Positions 40,266 through 52,320 of a stretch of DNA of 64,000 bases are shown in pieces. Source of the DNA: Embiotoca jacksoni (lineage: Eukaryota; Chordata; Actinopteri; Embiotocidae); assembly GCA_022577435.1 (NCBI GenBank), contig JAKOON010000008.1, positions 826,001-890,000 of the forward strand, written 5' to 3'. How positions within the stretch are numbered: the first letter of the stretch is position 1; every line of letters begins with the position of its first letter. The notes beneath the pieces were generated by a model, which searched no databases, had not been told where the DNA came from, and was given only the letters and a program-made list of their open reading frames with translations. The translations under genes and the position numbers were made by a program.

Positions 40266-43230
40266 CATCAGGTGTGTTATTTTAAGATACTTTAAAAAAT
40301 GTGGGGGCCAAAGAAGATCCCCAATTTTACCTCTACAGTACAGGTGATCAACATACACAATGACTGACTGAGTACTTTTTAAATGAAATATATAATTAGT
40401 AAACCAACAACAATTAACATGAATCTGTGTATCATCCATTGTTTTCACTTCCAATTGAGCATCTAAAATTCAAGTTTTCACTTTTAAATCAAAAACAGGA
40501 AATTAAAAAACATTGTGCTTGTGTGACCTGGAAGTAACTGACTTTTCTGTGTTGCACAGCTTTCAATTAATACGCTGGCCAAAAATAAAGTGAGGCAAAA
40601 TGTTCCAAGAAAAACAATGGCTACCTTGTGTGCATTTGTTGTACTGTCCAGGTGAAAGCACATCCTTAACACCCACCGACACATAGTCAGTGAGTGCAAA
40701 TCTATGATCTCTACATTTTCAGGTATAGTGTAAGAATGTCACCTGAGAGCAGGTGAGGGTATCTTCTCCCTGGACATGTAACTCTGGGGCACCAGTGAAT
40801 GTAAAAACACCAGCAGCTCCTTCTACGCTGCAGCTGCATTTCGTGTTATAAACTTGGTTCTTACTCGGTATACACTGTGACTAGAAATGTAGCAACACAC
40901 TTAAAAAAAATACTAAACTTAAAAGCAATTCAATCAGACACATACACACATGAAGCCCATTTGGTTTTTTTTGGTTTACAAGAGTAAATGTAATTCATTA
41001 CTCTGACCCCTGTAAAAAGATATTCACATCGAAACGGTGGATTATATTTTCTTTGGAGGCATATTCTGTATATGTCTGTGTAGGTAATATAATCCCAGAC
41101 TGTTTAAATAGATAAGTGTCTGATTTCCTCCTATATGCACTGAAAAAAAAAGATTTAGTCGCACCAGTACTAGAATATGAAAGTTAACCCTTGTGAGGAT
41201 TCTTTAAATATTTTATTAAAGAAGCAAATAAATGTCATGATTCTACCTCCCAGCTGCTTCTGATCTATGACTTTGATGTGAAACTTCCCGGTCTCTTGGC
41301 ACACGTCCCATAGTCTTCTTAAGTAATCTAGCCCAAGAACCTACTCAGACAGAATTTACATATGTCATTCCTATGATCTGACACATCAGTGGCTGTACAA
41401 ATGAATAACTTTCTCCAAATCAAGACATTAGCAAATCAAGGCCCTGGTAATGTTACCAGAAGAGTTTCCCTTGTGAATTAACGACTAAGAGGCTTGAAGA
41501 CTCAGATTCAGAGAGTGATCTGTTGGTCTCATAGAACATTTCTTTGATGTTTTACATCCCAATGACTTCAATTGGATTTGTTACTGTAGTGCAAATGCTC
41601 ATGCTGTGTTCAGTGGAAAGTGTATTTTGTTGCTGCAGGTGAGACAAGTTTGAACACACAAGAAGTTACACATCAGGTTGTTAAATTTACTTTTAAACAA
41701 CTTTTCGCAAACTCTAGCAAATCAGCTGCAAATGCAATTCAGGATTTAATTTTTCTTACATCGAACTGCCGGCAATAGCTGACTTGCTGGACTGTATTTT
41801 TGACAAAATTCTGCAACTAAAGATACCAAGTGGGAGAAATCAGTGAGCACTGAAGTATTTCCATATGTGACGCTTGTAATTATCACCACAGGGCTAACAT
41901 AAACTCTTTGCTCCAATTGACAACTCGTATTTATGGAATTTTAGATATGATTAAACACAGCAACATTGCCCATATCTCTGCATAATTAGTATGTCCAATC
42001 ATTGTACCCAGAAATGTCTCAATGATGTGGCCTGGGAATTTGTCTGGTTTTGTTTGATGATGTTCAGACCAACAATACTTCATGTGAAGGGACAATATTT
42101 TTAAGTAACAAGGCAAAAACATGCTGTCAGTCTTAACGGTTTCAGATCAGCAAGAAGACTGGAGGCCCTCTTTGATTGAAGAACGTCAAGGACCACAGCT
42201 TGAAATGGAATCCAGGGTGGAAGTGTCTCAAAGTACAACCACCACAGAGGGTTGCTAGGTGTTGGCAGAAAATGATCTCTTTGGACTTATAGTTGAAGAC
42301 AGTGTTTTCTATCGTTGGTGATGATTACAAGCCATTCCTGAAAATGAAAACAAAGGAGATTATCAAAAGGATTCCAAGGAAAAGCAAAGTTGGACTTTGC
42401 ATAAACCTATACAAACAACATTGTGGAATCACAATGCATAATAAAAAAGAAATTAGGCCTCATCTGAAAACATACAGCTGGTAGGCTTTCAAACAAATGA
42501 CCATAATATATTACCAACAAGAACCATGCTATGTTTGTTCGGACCATATGTGTGACGCAGCTGCCTTCTCTGTCTATTGGTAGCAATATGTCTGTGACTG
42601 CTGCATTGTGTTTGCATGTGAAGAATAGAATGGAAAGAGAACAAACAGGAACAGAAAAAAGAAATCAAGAGAAAGTGAGATGGACAGGGAATTCTCCTTG
42701 TGTGTGTTTGTGGAAGGAGTGTGCTTGCTTGTACCCCGGCTTTATTTGTGTTATGCTGTGTGATTCCATTGTGAGGAGTAGCTCCACTGAGCTTGTATTC
42801 CCACCCTCCCACCTTCCCCCTGTTTTAGATAAAGCTATCTGGATCTGCAGCACACCTTCTTCAAATGCATGTGAGCAGCTTACTGTGGTTGAGGTTCTCT
42901 CTGCGTTCCAGGAGGATTCTGACGGTTGCATTGTGTGGAACACAATGAGGGTGTGGTGTGTTGGCACATAAGACCATCTCCAAAACCTGTTAAGATGTTT
43001 AACGTCCACTGGCATAACCAACTTCAGGCAATCGAGTCCTTTTCCATCTCAGAAACCAATTGCCTATTTAATATTTTACAAAGTCCAAAGAACGGGGCAA
43101 TTATGAATAATTGCTACCCATTTTACAGACATGTGGGTCTTATGAGCTCATATTATACCTTAGGACACAAGTAAATAATTCATTATTATCCATTACTATG
43201 CTGTTTATTGCTGTTGTTGTTCTCCTAAAA
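40266..43230. other. Non-genic stretch, nothing recognised
   Basis: The overlapping frames at 42,489-43,021 on both strands have no domain and look accidental. No mobile element identified. Confidence 0.4.
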
Positions 43231-43239
43231 ATTATGAAA

Positions 43240-43640
43240 CAATCTGCAGCCATGCTTGCAGTTCTGTGAGGCTGTATTTAGGCACAGCAGTGCTCTACGC
43301 TAAATGTTCACCCCACCATGCTTTAATGCTCACAGCGGCAATGCTAACTTAATGATGTTATGCAGTTTTAATGCTTACCTTGTGAACGTTTTTAGTTGAG
43401 CACTTTAGCACGCTGACATTATAAACATGAGGCACAGCGCAGGTTGACGGGTTTGGCATATTTTTGATGGTGCAAAAAGAACAGCAAGAGATAACCAACG
43501 TGAATACACCTAATCATGAGTAGGACGCTAACATCTCTCTCAAATTAAATATCAATCCATCCAACAGTTGTCGAGACATTCTGCTCAATACTGCAGTTAT
43601 ACTAGCCTCATAGTGGGCCGAGACAAGTTAAGAGTCACTA
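43240..43640 (+). mobile_element. Dispersed percomorph-type repeat, non-coding, degraded
   Basis: Recognised from memory: TTCTGTGAGGCTGTATTTAG with GCACAGCAGTGCT after it, repeated GCTAAC/TGCTCACA blocks, then ATCAATCCATCCAACAGTTG with TCGAGACATT and a CTCATAGTGG-type end. This order matches a high-copy non-coding repeat common in spiny-rayed fishes. An internal part of the usual repeat seems shortened near 43,440-43,540. Confidence 0.65.
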
Positions 43641-44475
43641 TTGCTAAGAAGCACGTACTGCGAGCAGAAGGCTTCTTTGACATTTTATTTTTTTTGGTCA
43701 AAACAATAGTTGAAAAATCCAATTATATCAAAGTCATGGTGGTGCAAAAAAAAAAAAATGCATTTGAAAAGTTTTAACTAGAAAATATCTTACACTAGCC
43801 TACTTAACTAGCAGACTTTAGACTCATAGTCGTCTTGCTTAAGAAATTAATTTGCTGATTAATGAAATTGTTGTTAATTCATCAATTAATTGTTTCAGCT
43901 ATCTTCCAACCGTGGGCCCATCTACAGAAGTTAAAGTTAGAAATTACTTTTTTCATAACATCAAATCTCGGCCATATCCGACAGCTAACACTTTTTCAGG
44001 AGAAGCCATTAAACGTATTCTTATGAGGTATTTGCTTCTGTATGTAGTCAACCCCTGTTTCTGCACAGCTGGAGTTGAACATAATTTACAACTGTCTTCT
44101 TAAGGTTTCTCTATGAATACAGGAATATGAACATCTTCACCCAATGTTTGTTTGCAGTGTAAACTTCTGTTGTATTGTTCACACAATATCAATATGTTCT
44201 AAGTGCTCCCAATGATACATGTGTCTGGTGTCTGGACCTGTAATTTTAAAGCACGCTTGCTGTTACCACAGTTACTGACAAATGTTCTCAAATAAATCAA
44301 TGTTCAAATAAAAAAAACAAAAAACAAAACATAAATACATACGTTTTTGTGTTTCTGGATATTCAGTGTCTGGCAGTCAGCATTTACTCATCATTTTACC
44401 TCACTGGCTTGTAACTGATGGGATTTAGTCTACATTATGATTACACTGAGATACATTGTACGTTTGTGAATGTTT

Positions 44476-44478
<3 letters not shown>
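43641..44478. other. Non-genic stretch, nothing recognised
   Basis: AT-rich with poly-A and poly-T runs. No supported feature. Confidence 0.45.

Positions 44479-44520
<42 letters not shown>
44479..44520. repeat. (TG)n microsatellite ending in CGCG
   Basis: 38 bp of TG followed by CGCG and TGCACACATG, an alternating purine-pyrimidine tract. Confidence 0.95.
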
Positions 44521-44789
44521 TGCACACATGTACAGTCCAGGGGTGGTACCCATTGTCTCCTGCATGCTAGTTTTGAACCTTAATAAGCCCTTGGCTGTGC
44601 TCGCTGGATGTGAAGGCAGGAAGAGAGAAAATGACTTTCTTACACTTCAATTTCACGCATATTTTCTTTGAGGCTAATGAGAGCCTTAAATACGGTGCCA
44701 GACTTCAGGCTGCACTGTTGAAGGCTGACATTTTCACACACAGTGGCACCTTGTCACCGCAGATGAAGTCCTTCTACCTGGCTGTTGAG

Positions 44790-44791
<2 letters not shown>

Positions 44792-44849
<58 letters not shown>
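44792..44849. repeat. (TG)n microsatellite
   Basis: 58 bp, uninterrupted, about 270 bp from the previous array. Confidence 0.97.
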
Positions 44850-44851
<2 letters not shown>

Positions 44852-45993
44852 GTGCCTTTTGTGTGTCTATGTGAGGAAAAGGAGAGAATTACTGGACTGT
44901 ACAGTTCAGAGGTGATTGTGTATCGTGGAGGTGTGTGTGTACTTGCCCATGCACGGATGTGTTTTTACAGCATGGAATATTAAATTGCAGAACTGAGCAG
45001 AAAAATGTAATATAGTTTAGGAATACAAAGTACTATCTCACTTTTTTATTTAATGGGTGCTCTGTATATATTTATGTAAAGGATGTGTGTGTGTGTGTTT
45101 GTATGAGCAGATTTACGTGTTGATAATGTATTTGGTAGTTCTTCAACATTTCTATTTTCAGCTAACAGCTTTGTATTCTTATTCCCTAATGTGTCCTGAA
45201 CATACACTGATTCTTAAGTATATCTGCAAAAAAAAAAGAAGCTCTAACAGACATCTCTCTCCTATAAGGTTAATTTCCCCCATTCCATCTGCTTTATCTA
45301 TATGATACTGTTGTGCAAAACACATCACCAACAATGGTCGCGATACAATTCCTATTTAATCACAGTTCCAGCCAGAGAAAAATATGACTAAATAAACACT
45401 TGAAACGACCTGCTCATCTTGTCAGCATTGTTGTCATCTCCCATGAAGCCTGAAAAAATATATCTGCCAGGTTTCTTACCTTGTGGAGAGTAGTCACAAA
45501 AAGGACGTCCCAGGTAATTATAGAGCTGGAGACATGGAAGCAAAACTTTGTGGGAGTGTGTGGGAGTCTTTATACTCTCACATCCCACGTGTAGACAGAC
45601 GGTGAATACGGAGCTCAGTTGCTATCTGGAGTTTTTTATTTTTTTCACAGTAAATGTATGAAATTAATTCTCACATTGGCATGTGACACCATCAAATGGC
45701 AACTTGTCTAAGTACATATGCATTTGTACGCAAGTTCAATTTAAATTTAAAAATGTATTAAATTAAATATTTTTATTCACCCCATACATTTTTTTTTTTT
45801 TTTTTTTGCTTAATGAGATACTTTTTGAGAGACCACCATCATTTACTGCCCCCTTAGAAAGATACAACTGTTTCTGTAACCTTATGCTGCAAGCTCCATC
45901 TTAAATATGCAGTTGTCTTACGTCTCAAGCGCTAGGACAACAGCAGAGGCTACAGGGAAGCCCAACAATGATGGTGTCTGTTTGCATGTCTCA

Positions 45994-45996
<3 letters not shown>
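44850..45996. other. Non-genic; one minus-strand frame with a good splice donor
   Basis: Mostly featureless. The frame starting at 45,588 (minus) is followed by a consensus CAAG/GTAAG donor at 45,480/45,479; see findings. Confidence 0.35.

Positions 45997-46041
<45 letters not shown>
45997..46041. repeat. (TG)n microsatellite
   Basis: 45 bp, uninterrupted. Confidence 0.96.
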
Positions 46042-46044
<3 letters not shown>

Positions 46045-46399
46045 TCTCCCACATGGCCCTGCTGCTGCCACTCACTGTAAACTAGTCTGCAGCTCGTCAC
46101 AGACAGACGTTGACACACTCCCAGTTTAATGTGCTCATTAGGGACTGCACAGCGCACATATAATTGATAGCCATGACACACACAATGTACACACACACAT
46201 TATTGCAAAAAAACGGTTTCCTTTTTTTAATGCTGCAGTAGAAAACAAGGTTATATGAAGTCATATAATGGGGGTTCATTGTCAAGAACAACAACAACAG
46301 AAAACAAAAGAACCAAATGAAAAAGACTAACGGCACCGAATGCATAACATTATCTGTGCTGTTAACATGCTGATATTTTACACATAAGGATCTTTTTTT

Positions 46400-47928
46400 T
46401 TATTATTTCTCAACACTGGCAGCTGTCAGTTACTTCAGCAAATTAACTGCCAAAAATGTAGCAGAACTTGTCATTCAAGGGGTTAGTGTAACCATGGTTA
46501 CCTTTCATATCTCAAAAAGATAAAGCTGCAGTGTGGAATCATGGCAGAGTAATTAGACAACAAAAAAATAGGACCAATCAAAAAGGCATTCAACAATATG
46601 AAACAACCAAGAGTGCTTATAAATAACAGTTAACATGTGAAATATCTTCATAAAGTAACATCTTTTTGTACAACCTTTAATATCTTTTTAATGTTCATAC
46701 AGGGGCACATGTAGAGTAGTGTCTGATAAAAAGAGCCTTTAACCCTTTGAGCACGAGTCGGGAATAAAAAGATTCATTGTTTGTTTTTCTTTTGCTACGT
46801 CCCTTTTTTCATATCCTTTGATTACATAACACATTTATAAAACTATTGTGCAAAACAATTTTTATGTCTTCATATACTGTGCACCAGCAGATAGTCATAA
46901 TCCTTTTAAATTAAAAAATATAGAAATGATGCATAATTTAGATGGGAATTAATTCGTATGTTTTTATATACATATTTTACATAGACCTGAATTCATATAG
47001 GTCCCTGATTAACCAAAGTAAAATATTTTCTTTTTTTTTTTTCCTTTTTGACCACATAGCTACAATTTGTGTGTCAATTCCTGTGGAACATCTACCAGAT
47101 AAATGTGAAGCCTGAAAAAAAAAAAAACATCTCACCGAGTGGAGAATCTCCTTTTAAAAACATGTTCATGTGTAGGATTAGACTCAACATATTATATGTC
47201 TGGGAAACAAGCAATGCAGACACAGTGCACATCTAATTCCCAATCTCAAATTTTGAGTCAATAGTGCTTGGATCTTAGGTGTAGAAGTGCTTTGACGTAC
47301 TCAGAGGGTTAAATTTTAAATGCTAACTCCAGCACAAAAACGTTATATTAAAAAAAAAAAAAAAAAAATCAAAAAACTAAAACTAAAACCAGAAAATAAA
47401 GCAATCAGGAGAGTTAAAAAAAAGAACAGAAAACCATGGAAAGTGCACCAGGTTTAGTTATAAAATGTTTAACTAAACTGTTTTATTTATGCATGCAGCT
47501 TATCACACCTCAGTGATGCCAAAATAGAAAGGAACCTAATTTCATTTACATAAATTTCAAAATACACACCACTTCATTTTAGAATCTCTTTTTTTAAACC
47601 TTCATATACTGTAGCTTCTCAATAACAACAGCCCCCATTTGCCCATTTTGAATACAAAAAGTCTATTCCTGTCAAAGGAGAGCACTAAAATCAAGTATGA
47701 TGGGCCAGAGTGAGTCTACCTCACACATAAACAAAATAAAAACTGCTACAACACAAAATGTAAAACAATGTGCCAAAACTCAGAGCAGTAGTTGTATAGT
47801 ATCTTTGTGCAGTTCCATCATTTTAATAATCCTTTCTTTTTTTTTAAATGTCTGTGAAAGGCTAGAGAGAGATAGAGCAAGAAAGAGTGAGCCATTATGA
47901 AACAGTGCAGCATTGTCCCCAGCTAGTG
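46400..47928 (-). other. tshz3: Probable 3' untranslated region of tshz3
   Basis: AT-rich, repeat-poor sequence directly downstream of the stop codon, with long A/T homopolymers. Minus-strand AATAAA candidates are at 47,482-47,487 and 46,399-46,404; several ATTAAA sites also occur (for example near 47,822). The true end cannot be chosen from sequence alone; the boundary given is the more distal AATAAA. No competing open frame is credible here. Confidence 0.4.
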
Positions 47929-50900
47929 CTACTGTTTCTCCAGCTCACACACATACATGAGATGGTCCTCAGGGGACTTCCCATGAGTCTTGCTCAGGTG
48001 AAGCTTAACCGCATGCTTGCTCGCAAAAGTCCGGTTGCAGAGCTTGCACTGGTACACTGCCCCAATGTCATCATCATCTGGGGAGAGTGTCAGAGATTCA
48101 GTCGAGGGCAATGAGGTGGTTAAGGACGATGACAGGGATACGGGGATGGAAGGAGGTAGGGATGTGGGTAGAGAGGAGGGCAAAGGGTGGCTGGATGGGT
48201 GAAGATTAGAGAACAGTTTTTCAGATAGTCCTTTGGTGTGGCGTTGTTGATGATGATGCTGCGATATCTGGCTGAGCAGCTGCTCCCCGGAGAGCTTAGC
48301 CAGGTCACGCAGACGAAATCCCAAATGGGATTCCAGGTGGCTGACATAGGTGGACGGTGAGCGGATCTGAGAGGCGCAGTCGCTGCAGAAGAACACTGGG
48401 TGACCTGAATCCAAGTTTTTCAAGAACTTGGTGCCACCGGTTCTCCTCAGCTGGTACTTGACATTGGCCAACCAGTGGGATATTGTCGTCATTGAGAGGC
48501 CAGTGAAACGGGAGATGTGCATTCTCTCCTGTGGGCTCAGGTCCGACATGATGTATTTGCCATCATTTGTTTGCCTCAGACTGGAAGCAAACTGGGCTTG
48601 GAGGATGAGGAGGTGTTGAGGGTTCCAGTTGGACTGGCGGCCTTTACGTTTCTGGGCTGGTGAAACATCTTCTGTCTCGTCCTGTGTGACCCCCTCAATG
48701 TCTGAGCGCTCGGACTGGCTGGTCGGTGTGGAAGGCTTGGAGAGAGCCTGACTTTCTGTCAGGTTCCTCAGCATGTCAGAGATATCTGAGAGGGCATTTT
48801 CTCTCAAAGGAGAGTTGGACATAAAGGAAGCGACTGCAGCAGAAGCTTTGGTCATTGTGACAGCAGAGGAGGGAGAAATTGAGGAGGGCGTGGTGGTGTT
48901 GGAAGAGAGAGCCATGGAACCTAAAGATCCACTGTTGCTGCTTTTGTCAGCATTTTTTCCTTTGGTGAGATCTATAGGTTGGTCATTGTTTAGATGTTGC
49001 TGGTAGAAGTAGCGGTCTAAGTGGTCATTATTGGTCTTTTTGGTGTGTGCTGGTGGGGTGGAAGCAGCCACTGCTGCTTTCTCTGCTAGGCTGTTACTCA
49101 TCTTGAACAGCATGCTCATTGGGTCAAGGGAGGGCAGGGCAGGCTTAGCGGCCTTTCCCAGGTGGGCGTTCATTACTGACTGCAGTGCGCTTAGAGGGTT
49201 GACAAACGGCTGTTCTGGAGGTGGATGGTCTGTGATGATAGCTGTACTGCCACACAGAGAGGCAGGCAGCGGGGAGGTCACAGTCGTGGACTCTACGCCA
49301 TTCTCCACAGACTCCTTTATGGAAATATCACCATTCAAATCTCTGTGATTGGCTCCATTTCCATCTCCTACTATTTTTTCTACTTCACTTGCAGTCTCTG
49401 GAGTTTTACAGCCTCCTGCTCTATTTTCTTTGGGGGACTCTCCTCGAGCTGAGTCCTCTGCTTCACTGTTGCAAGGTGAGGGTGTGGTACGTCTCACAGG
49501 AGAACTCCTCACAACAACACTGGGCTCTCTCATTTTCTCCTCCACTTTGGCCACTTTCTCTGTTACTTTCTTGACTAGCTCCTCCATTGCATGGAAGTTG
49601 TTTTTCGGCAGTGGGGAGGTCTGGCGGCTTGGAGGTGATATCAGTGGCTGGCTCTTACTGGTGGGAGAGAGAAGCTCCCCTCCAGGGAACATGTATTTAA
49701 GGGGAGAGCTCTTTCCAGAGTTACCCAGTGACAGCTTCATTATGTTTGGGAGCTGATAGGCGGCATGGATACTGGGATATCCACCCCAGCTTGGCGCTCC
49801 ATTCTGAGCTTTGTTGATGGCTGACGTCACTGTGTTCTCCAAGGACTTGAGGATGTCAAGACCCCCCTTTGGACTTTTATCTAGGTCCTCTTCAGTCAGA
49901 TAGGTGTATTTTGAAGAAATATCAAACTTTTCCTCAGCCTCTTCTTCACCTCCTGCCTTCTTTTCCTTGCTAATGTTGTTGCCATTGTTGACAATCGACT
50001 CCACAGTGCATTCCTCCTCTTTCTCCTCCTTTTTAATATCCACAACCATTGCTGGGGGGGAGATGCTGATTGGAGGAGGTGCTGGGGCAGGTGGAGGGGA
50101 GAAGGCTGTGGCCGCCAGGGGAACAGACTGCACCTTTTCTTCAGGTGTTGAATTGGATGTGGGGGCTTGGGTGGATGACTCGAGAATTGGTTTGCCTTTC
50201 TTAATAGCAGAGTTAGTAACTTTAATAAAGTGTCCTGTCACCATCATATGAGCGGTTAGCTCTTGCAGTGTGTCATGAGAGCTGCCACACTCCATACATT
50301 TGAGGATCTGTGACTTCCTGGATTCAAATTGCCACGCATAGCTGGCACCGTTTTGGTGTCCATAGCGGTTGTTAGGTGTGATGTAAGGGTTGATGACCTT
50401 CTGGAGCATGTCATTAGAGTCATTGAGGGAGGTGGGCTTCGGTGTGGTGCCTCCATTAGAGTCAGGTGAGCTAGGGATTTCTAAGTCAATAGGGGCTCTC
50501 TTTCGAACCGAGGATATAATCTTAGCTGCCACCGGTGTAACAGGCTCTTTCAGAGGCACTTTCTGGTAGTGTTTTGTCTTGATCATGTGGACACTTAGGT
50601 CCTGAAGGGATTCAAAGGAATGTCCACAGTACATGCACTTCAGAACCTTTTGTGCATCCTCCTTCCCCTCCATCTCTAGCAAGGACCGCTTTCTAGGTTT
50701 TGACCACCGTTTAGCACCCGCACCACCTGTCTCGTGGTTATCATCGCGGTAGTGCCCTGTCTCATTCATGTGTACTGTGAGCTCCACTAGTGTGTCGTAT
50801 GCTGCACTGCAGTCCTTACAACGGAATTTGCTGGCACCGGTGAATATAGAGCCATAGAGCTTGGAGCTCTGCCGGTACAGCTGGACAGTACTAAAGAGGT

Positions 50901-51584
50901 TGGGCTCCATAGACATCGTGGATACAGCCACTGTGGGATGTTGAACTAGACCTATTCGGTTGTGATGGTTCTGTGAGGCCTGCTGAAGGGTTTTAGCCAT
51001 AGCTGTCTGATGCCAGTCATAGCCTCCACTTCCACAGCTACTGCTACTGCTGCTGCTACTGCTGCTGCTATGACTGCGTGGGGCTTTTTCTGCAGGGGGT
51101 TGACTTAGGTTCAGATTCAGTGTAGACCAATAGGAGTTTGTCAGGAAGGAGGTGTATATGGCCTTCATTTTCTCCAAGCTGTCAGCCACAGACCCCGTTG
51201 CAGCTAATATGGCCTCATCTCCACCTACAGCGGCAGCAGCGGCACTGGCAGCAGCCAACACTGCAGAAGAGGACGGGGAAAGGGCATTTGAGGGGTCTTT
51301 AGAGAGGAGGACATCATCCTCATTCTTAAGTGAGGAACTCTCAAAATCAGACATTCTGTCACTGGATTCACTCAGGTGAGACTCACTGTCCAGCTCCTGA
51401 CCAGAAAAGTCAGCAGCGTTGGGGGAGTCATGGAAGCCTATGTATCCCGGTCTGTCTTTGAGAAGGAAATCCTTGTCTTGGCATTGGAGCTTGACAGCAG
51501 GTTCCTCCCCTTCCTGAGCTGAGTCCTCTCCTTCCAGGTCTTCATCCAACAGGGCTGCTTCCTTCTCATCTTCAGGAACGTATG
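47929..51584 (-). CDS. tshz3: Teashirt zinc finger homeobox 3, last and main coding exon (partial: first exon not in window)
   Basis: The exon encodes 1217 residues and ends in TAG at 47,929-47,931. Numbering from the Tyr codon at 51,582, it shows an acidic N-terminal part, a DSESH/SDRMSDFES block, an Ala tract (107-118), the conserved SLEKMKAIY/NSYWSTLNLNL block, a Ser tract (172-182), and three widely spaced C2H2 fingers (C255/C258/H271/H277, C316/C319/H332/H338, C429/C432/H445/H451). A PIDLTK CtBP-type motif (869-874), a homeodomain-like region with WLANVKYQ (979-1050) and two C-terminal fingers (C1066/C1069/H1082/H1086, C1179/C1182/H1195/H1200) follow. TSHZ3 proteins are nuclear repressors that work with CtBP and FE65/HDAC partners in smooth-muscle, neural and respiratory development. 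The NFHAMEELVKKVTEKVAKVEE block and the MKLSLG segment fit TSHZ3 rather than TSHZ1 or TSHZ2. The frame is open across the exon. It is longer than mammalian TSHZ3 (about 1080 residues), mainly through homopolymers and a long linker before the last finger. The codon at 51,549 is TTG (Leu), not a start. Whether it is tshz3a or tshz3b cannot be told here. Confidence 0.96.
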
Positions 51585-51632
51585 CTGCTTAGAAAGGAAG
51601 AAGAAAAAGACAAAAACAGAGAAAAATATTTG
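51585..51632 (-). other. tshz3: Splice acceptor and polypyrimidine tract of the tshz3 main exon (tandem AAGCAG)
   Basis: On the minus strand a long T/C-rich run (about 51,591-51,632) leads into AAGCAG at 51,590-51,585. An in-frame TAA at 51,591-51,589 closes the reading frame, so coding must start after one of the two AGs. The family protein starts ...AAYV, and the exon reads Tyr-Val-Pro-Glu after a split Ala codon, which fits phase-1 splicing after CAG with the exon starting at 51,584. Use of the upstream AAG would add one Ala. Confidence 0.85.
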
Positions 51633-52084
51633 TTAAAAGGACACTGGCAGCATATGTAATGGCGAAGGTTATTTACTGTATTTTTGATGCTTTATAACCA
51701 GTGAACTGATACAAACACAAAGTAGCCTACTGGCATTGTCTACAGAATAGACAGAGCAATCACCCAAAGACATTCACAAAGTATTAACTATCATAAATAG
51801 TAATCCTGTTCTAACTTCCCCCTTTTACACTGACATTGTTTTCCAATTGGAATCAAATCACCACACCCCCCTTTCTCTCTCTCCAGCTCCAGGTCTTTGT
51901 TCTGTATTGCAGAAAATCAGAGACAGTCAGAGAGAGAGAGATATGGAGGATGGAAAGAGAAAGACGAAGTGAGGGAGACGGGGAAAAATGTCTCTTCAAA
52001 CAGAACTTGCCACCTTATTCTTCTCAAGGGGCAACAGCTTGAAATTAAAACTAAATTTGAAATTAATGAAGCACATTCTGGCGG

Positions 52085-52320
52085 TGGCATTCGTTTCTGA
52101 AGTAATAAATTACTTGTATCAACCTCGGAGACAGCGGTTCCTGTCTGTCAATTAATATGTCTTACGCTTCTTCTGCAGACTCTAATGCATTCCCTAACAG
52201 ACACACTCGCCATTTAAATTAAGCATGCATTTTCACTCATTACGCTGCTCAGCCCTCGCCTCCTCGTAAATAAAAAAAATATATGTATGTTTCCCTGCGA
52301 CATATCTCACCCGCAAAACC
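52085..52320. promoter_or_regulatory. Candidate intronic regulatory block
   Basis: About 500 bp upstream of the main exon. It has CTGTCTGTCAATTAATATGT, CTCTAATGCATTCCCTAAC and GCCATTTAAATTAAGCATGC, all in unique sequence with no open frame. Confidence 0.3.

Noticed and set aside
42489..43021. Overlapping frames on both strands (up to 146 codons)
   Set aside because: No domain, no splice context and no bias toward either strand; the length alone does not justify a gene.
48017..51379. Several plus-strand frames of 61-135 codons inside the tshz3 exon
   Set aside because: They lie antisense to the well-supported coding exon, with composition that mirrors it, and match no family.
51547..51549. 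Start codon of the large frame at 51,549
   Set aside because: The codon is TTG (Leu). The frame continues upstream through Ala-Ala-Glu-Lys-Glu-Asp-Glu-Pro-Val-Tyr to a splice acceptor, and the family has its start codon in a separate exon.
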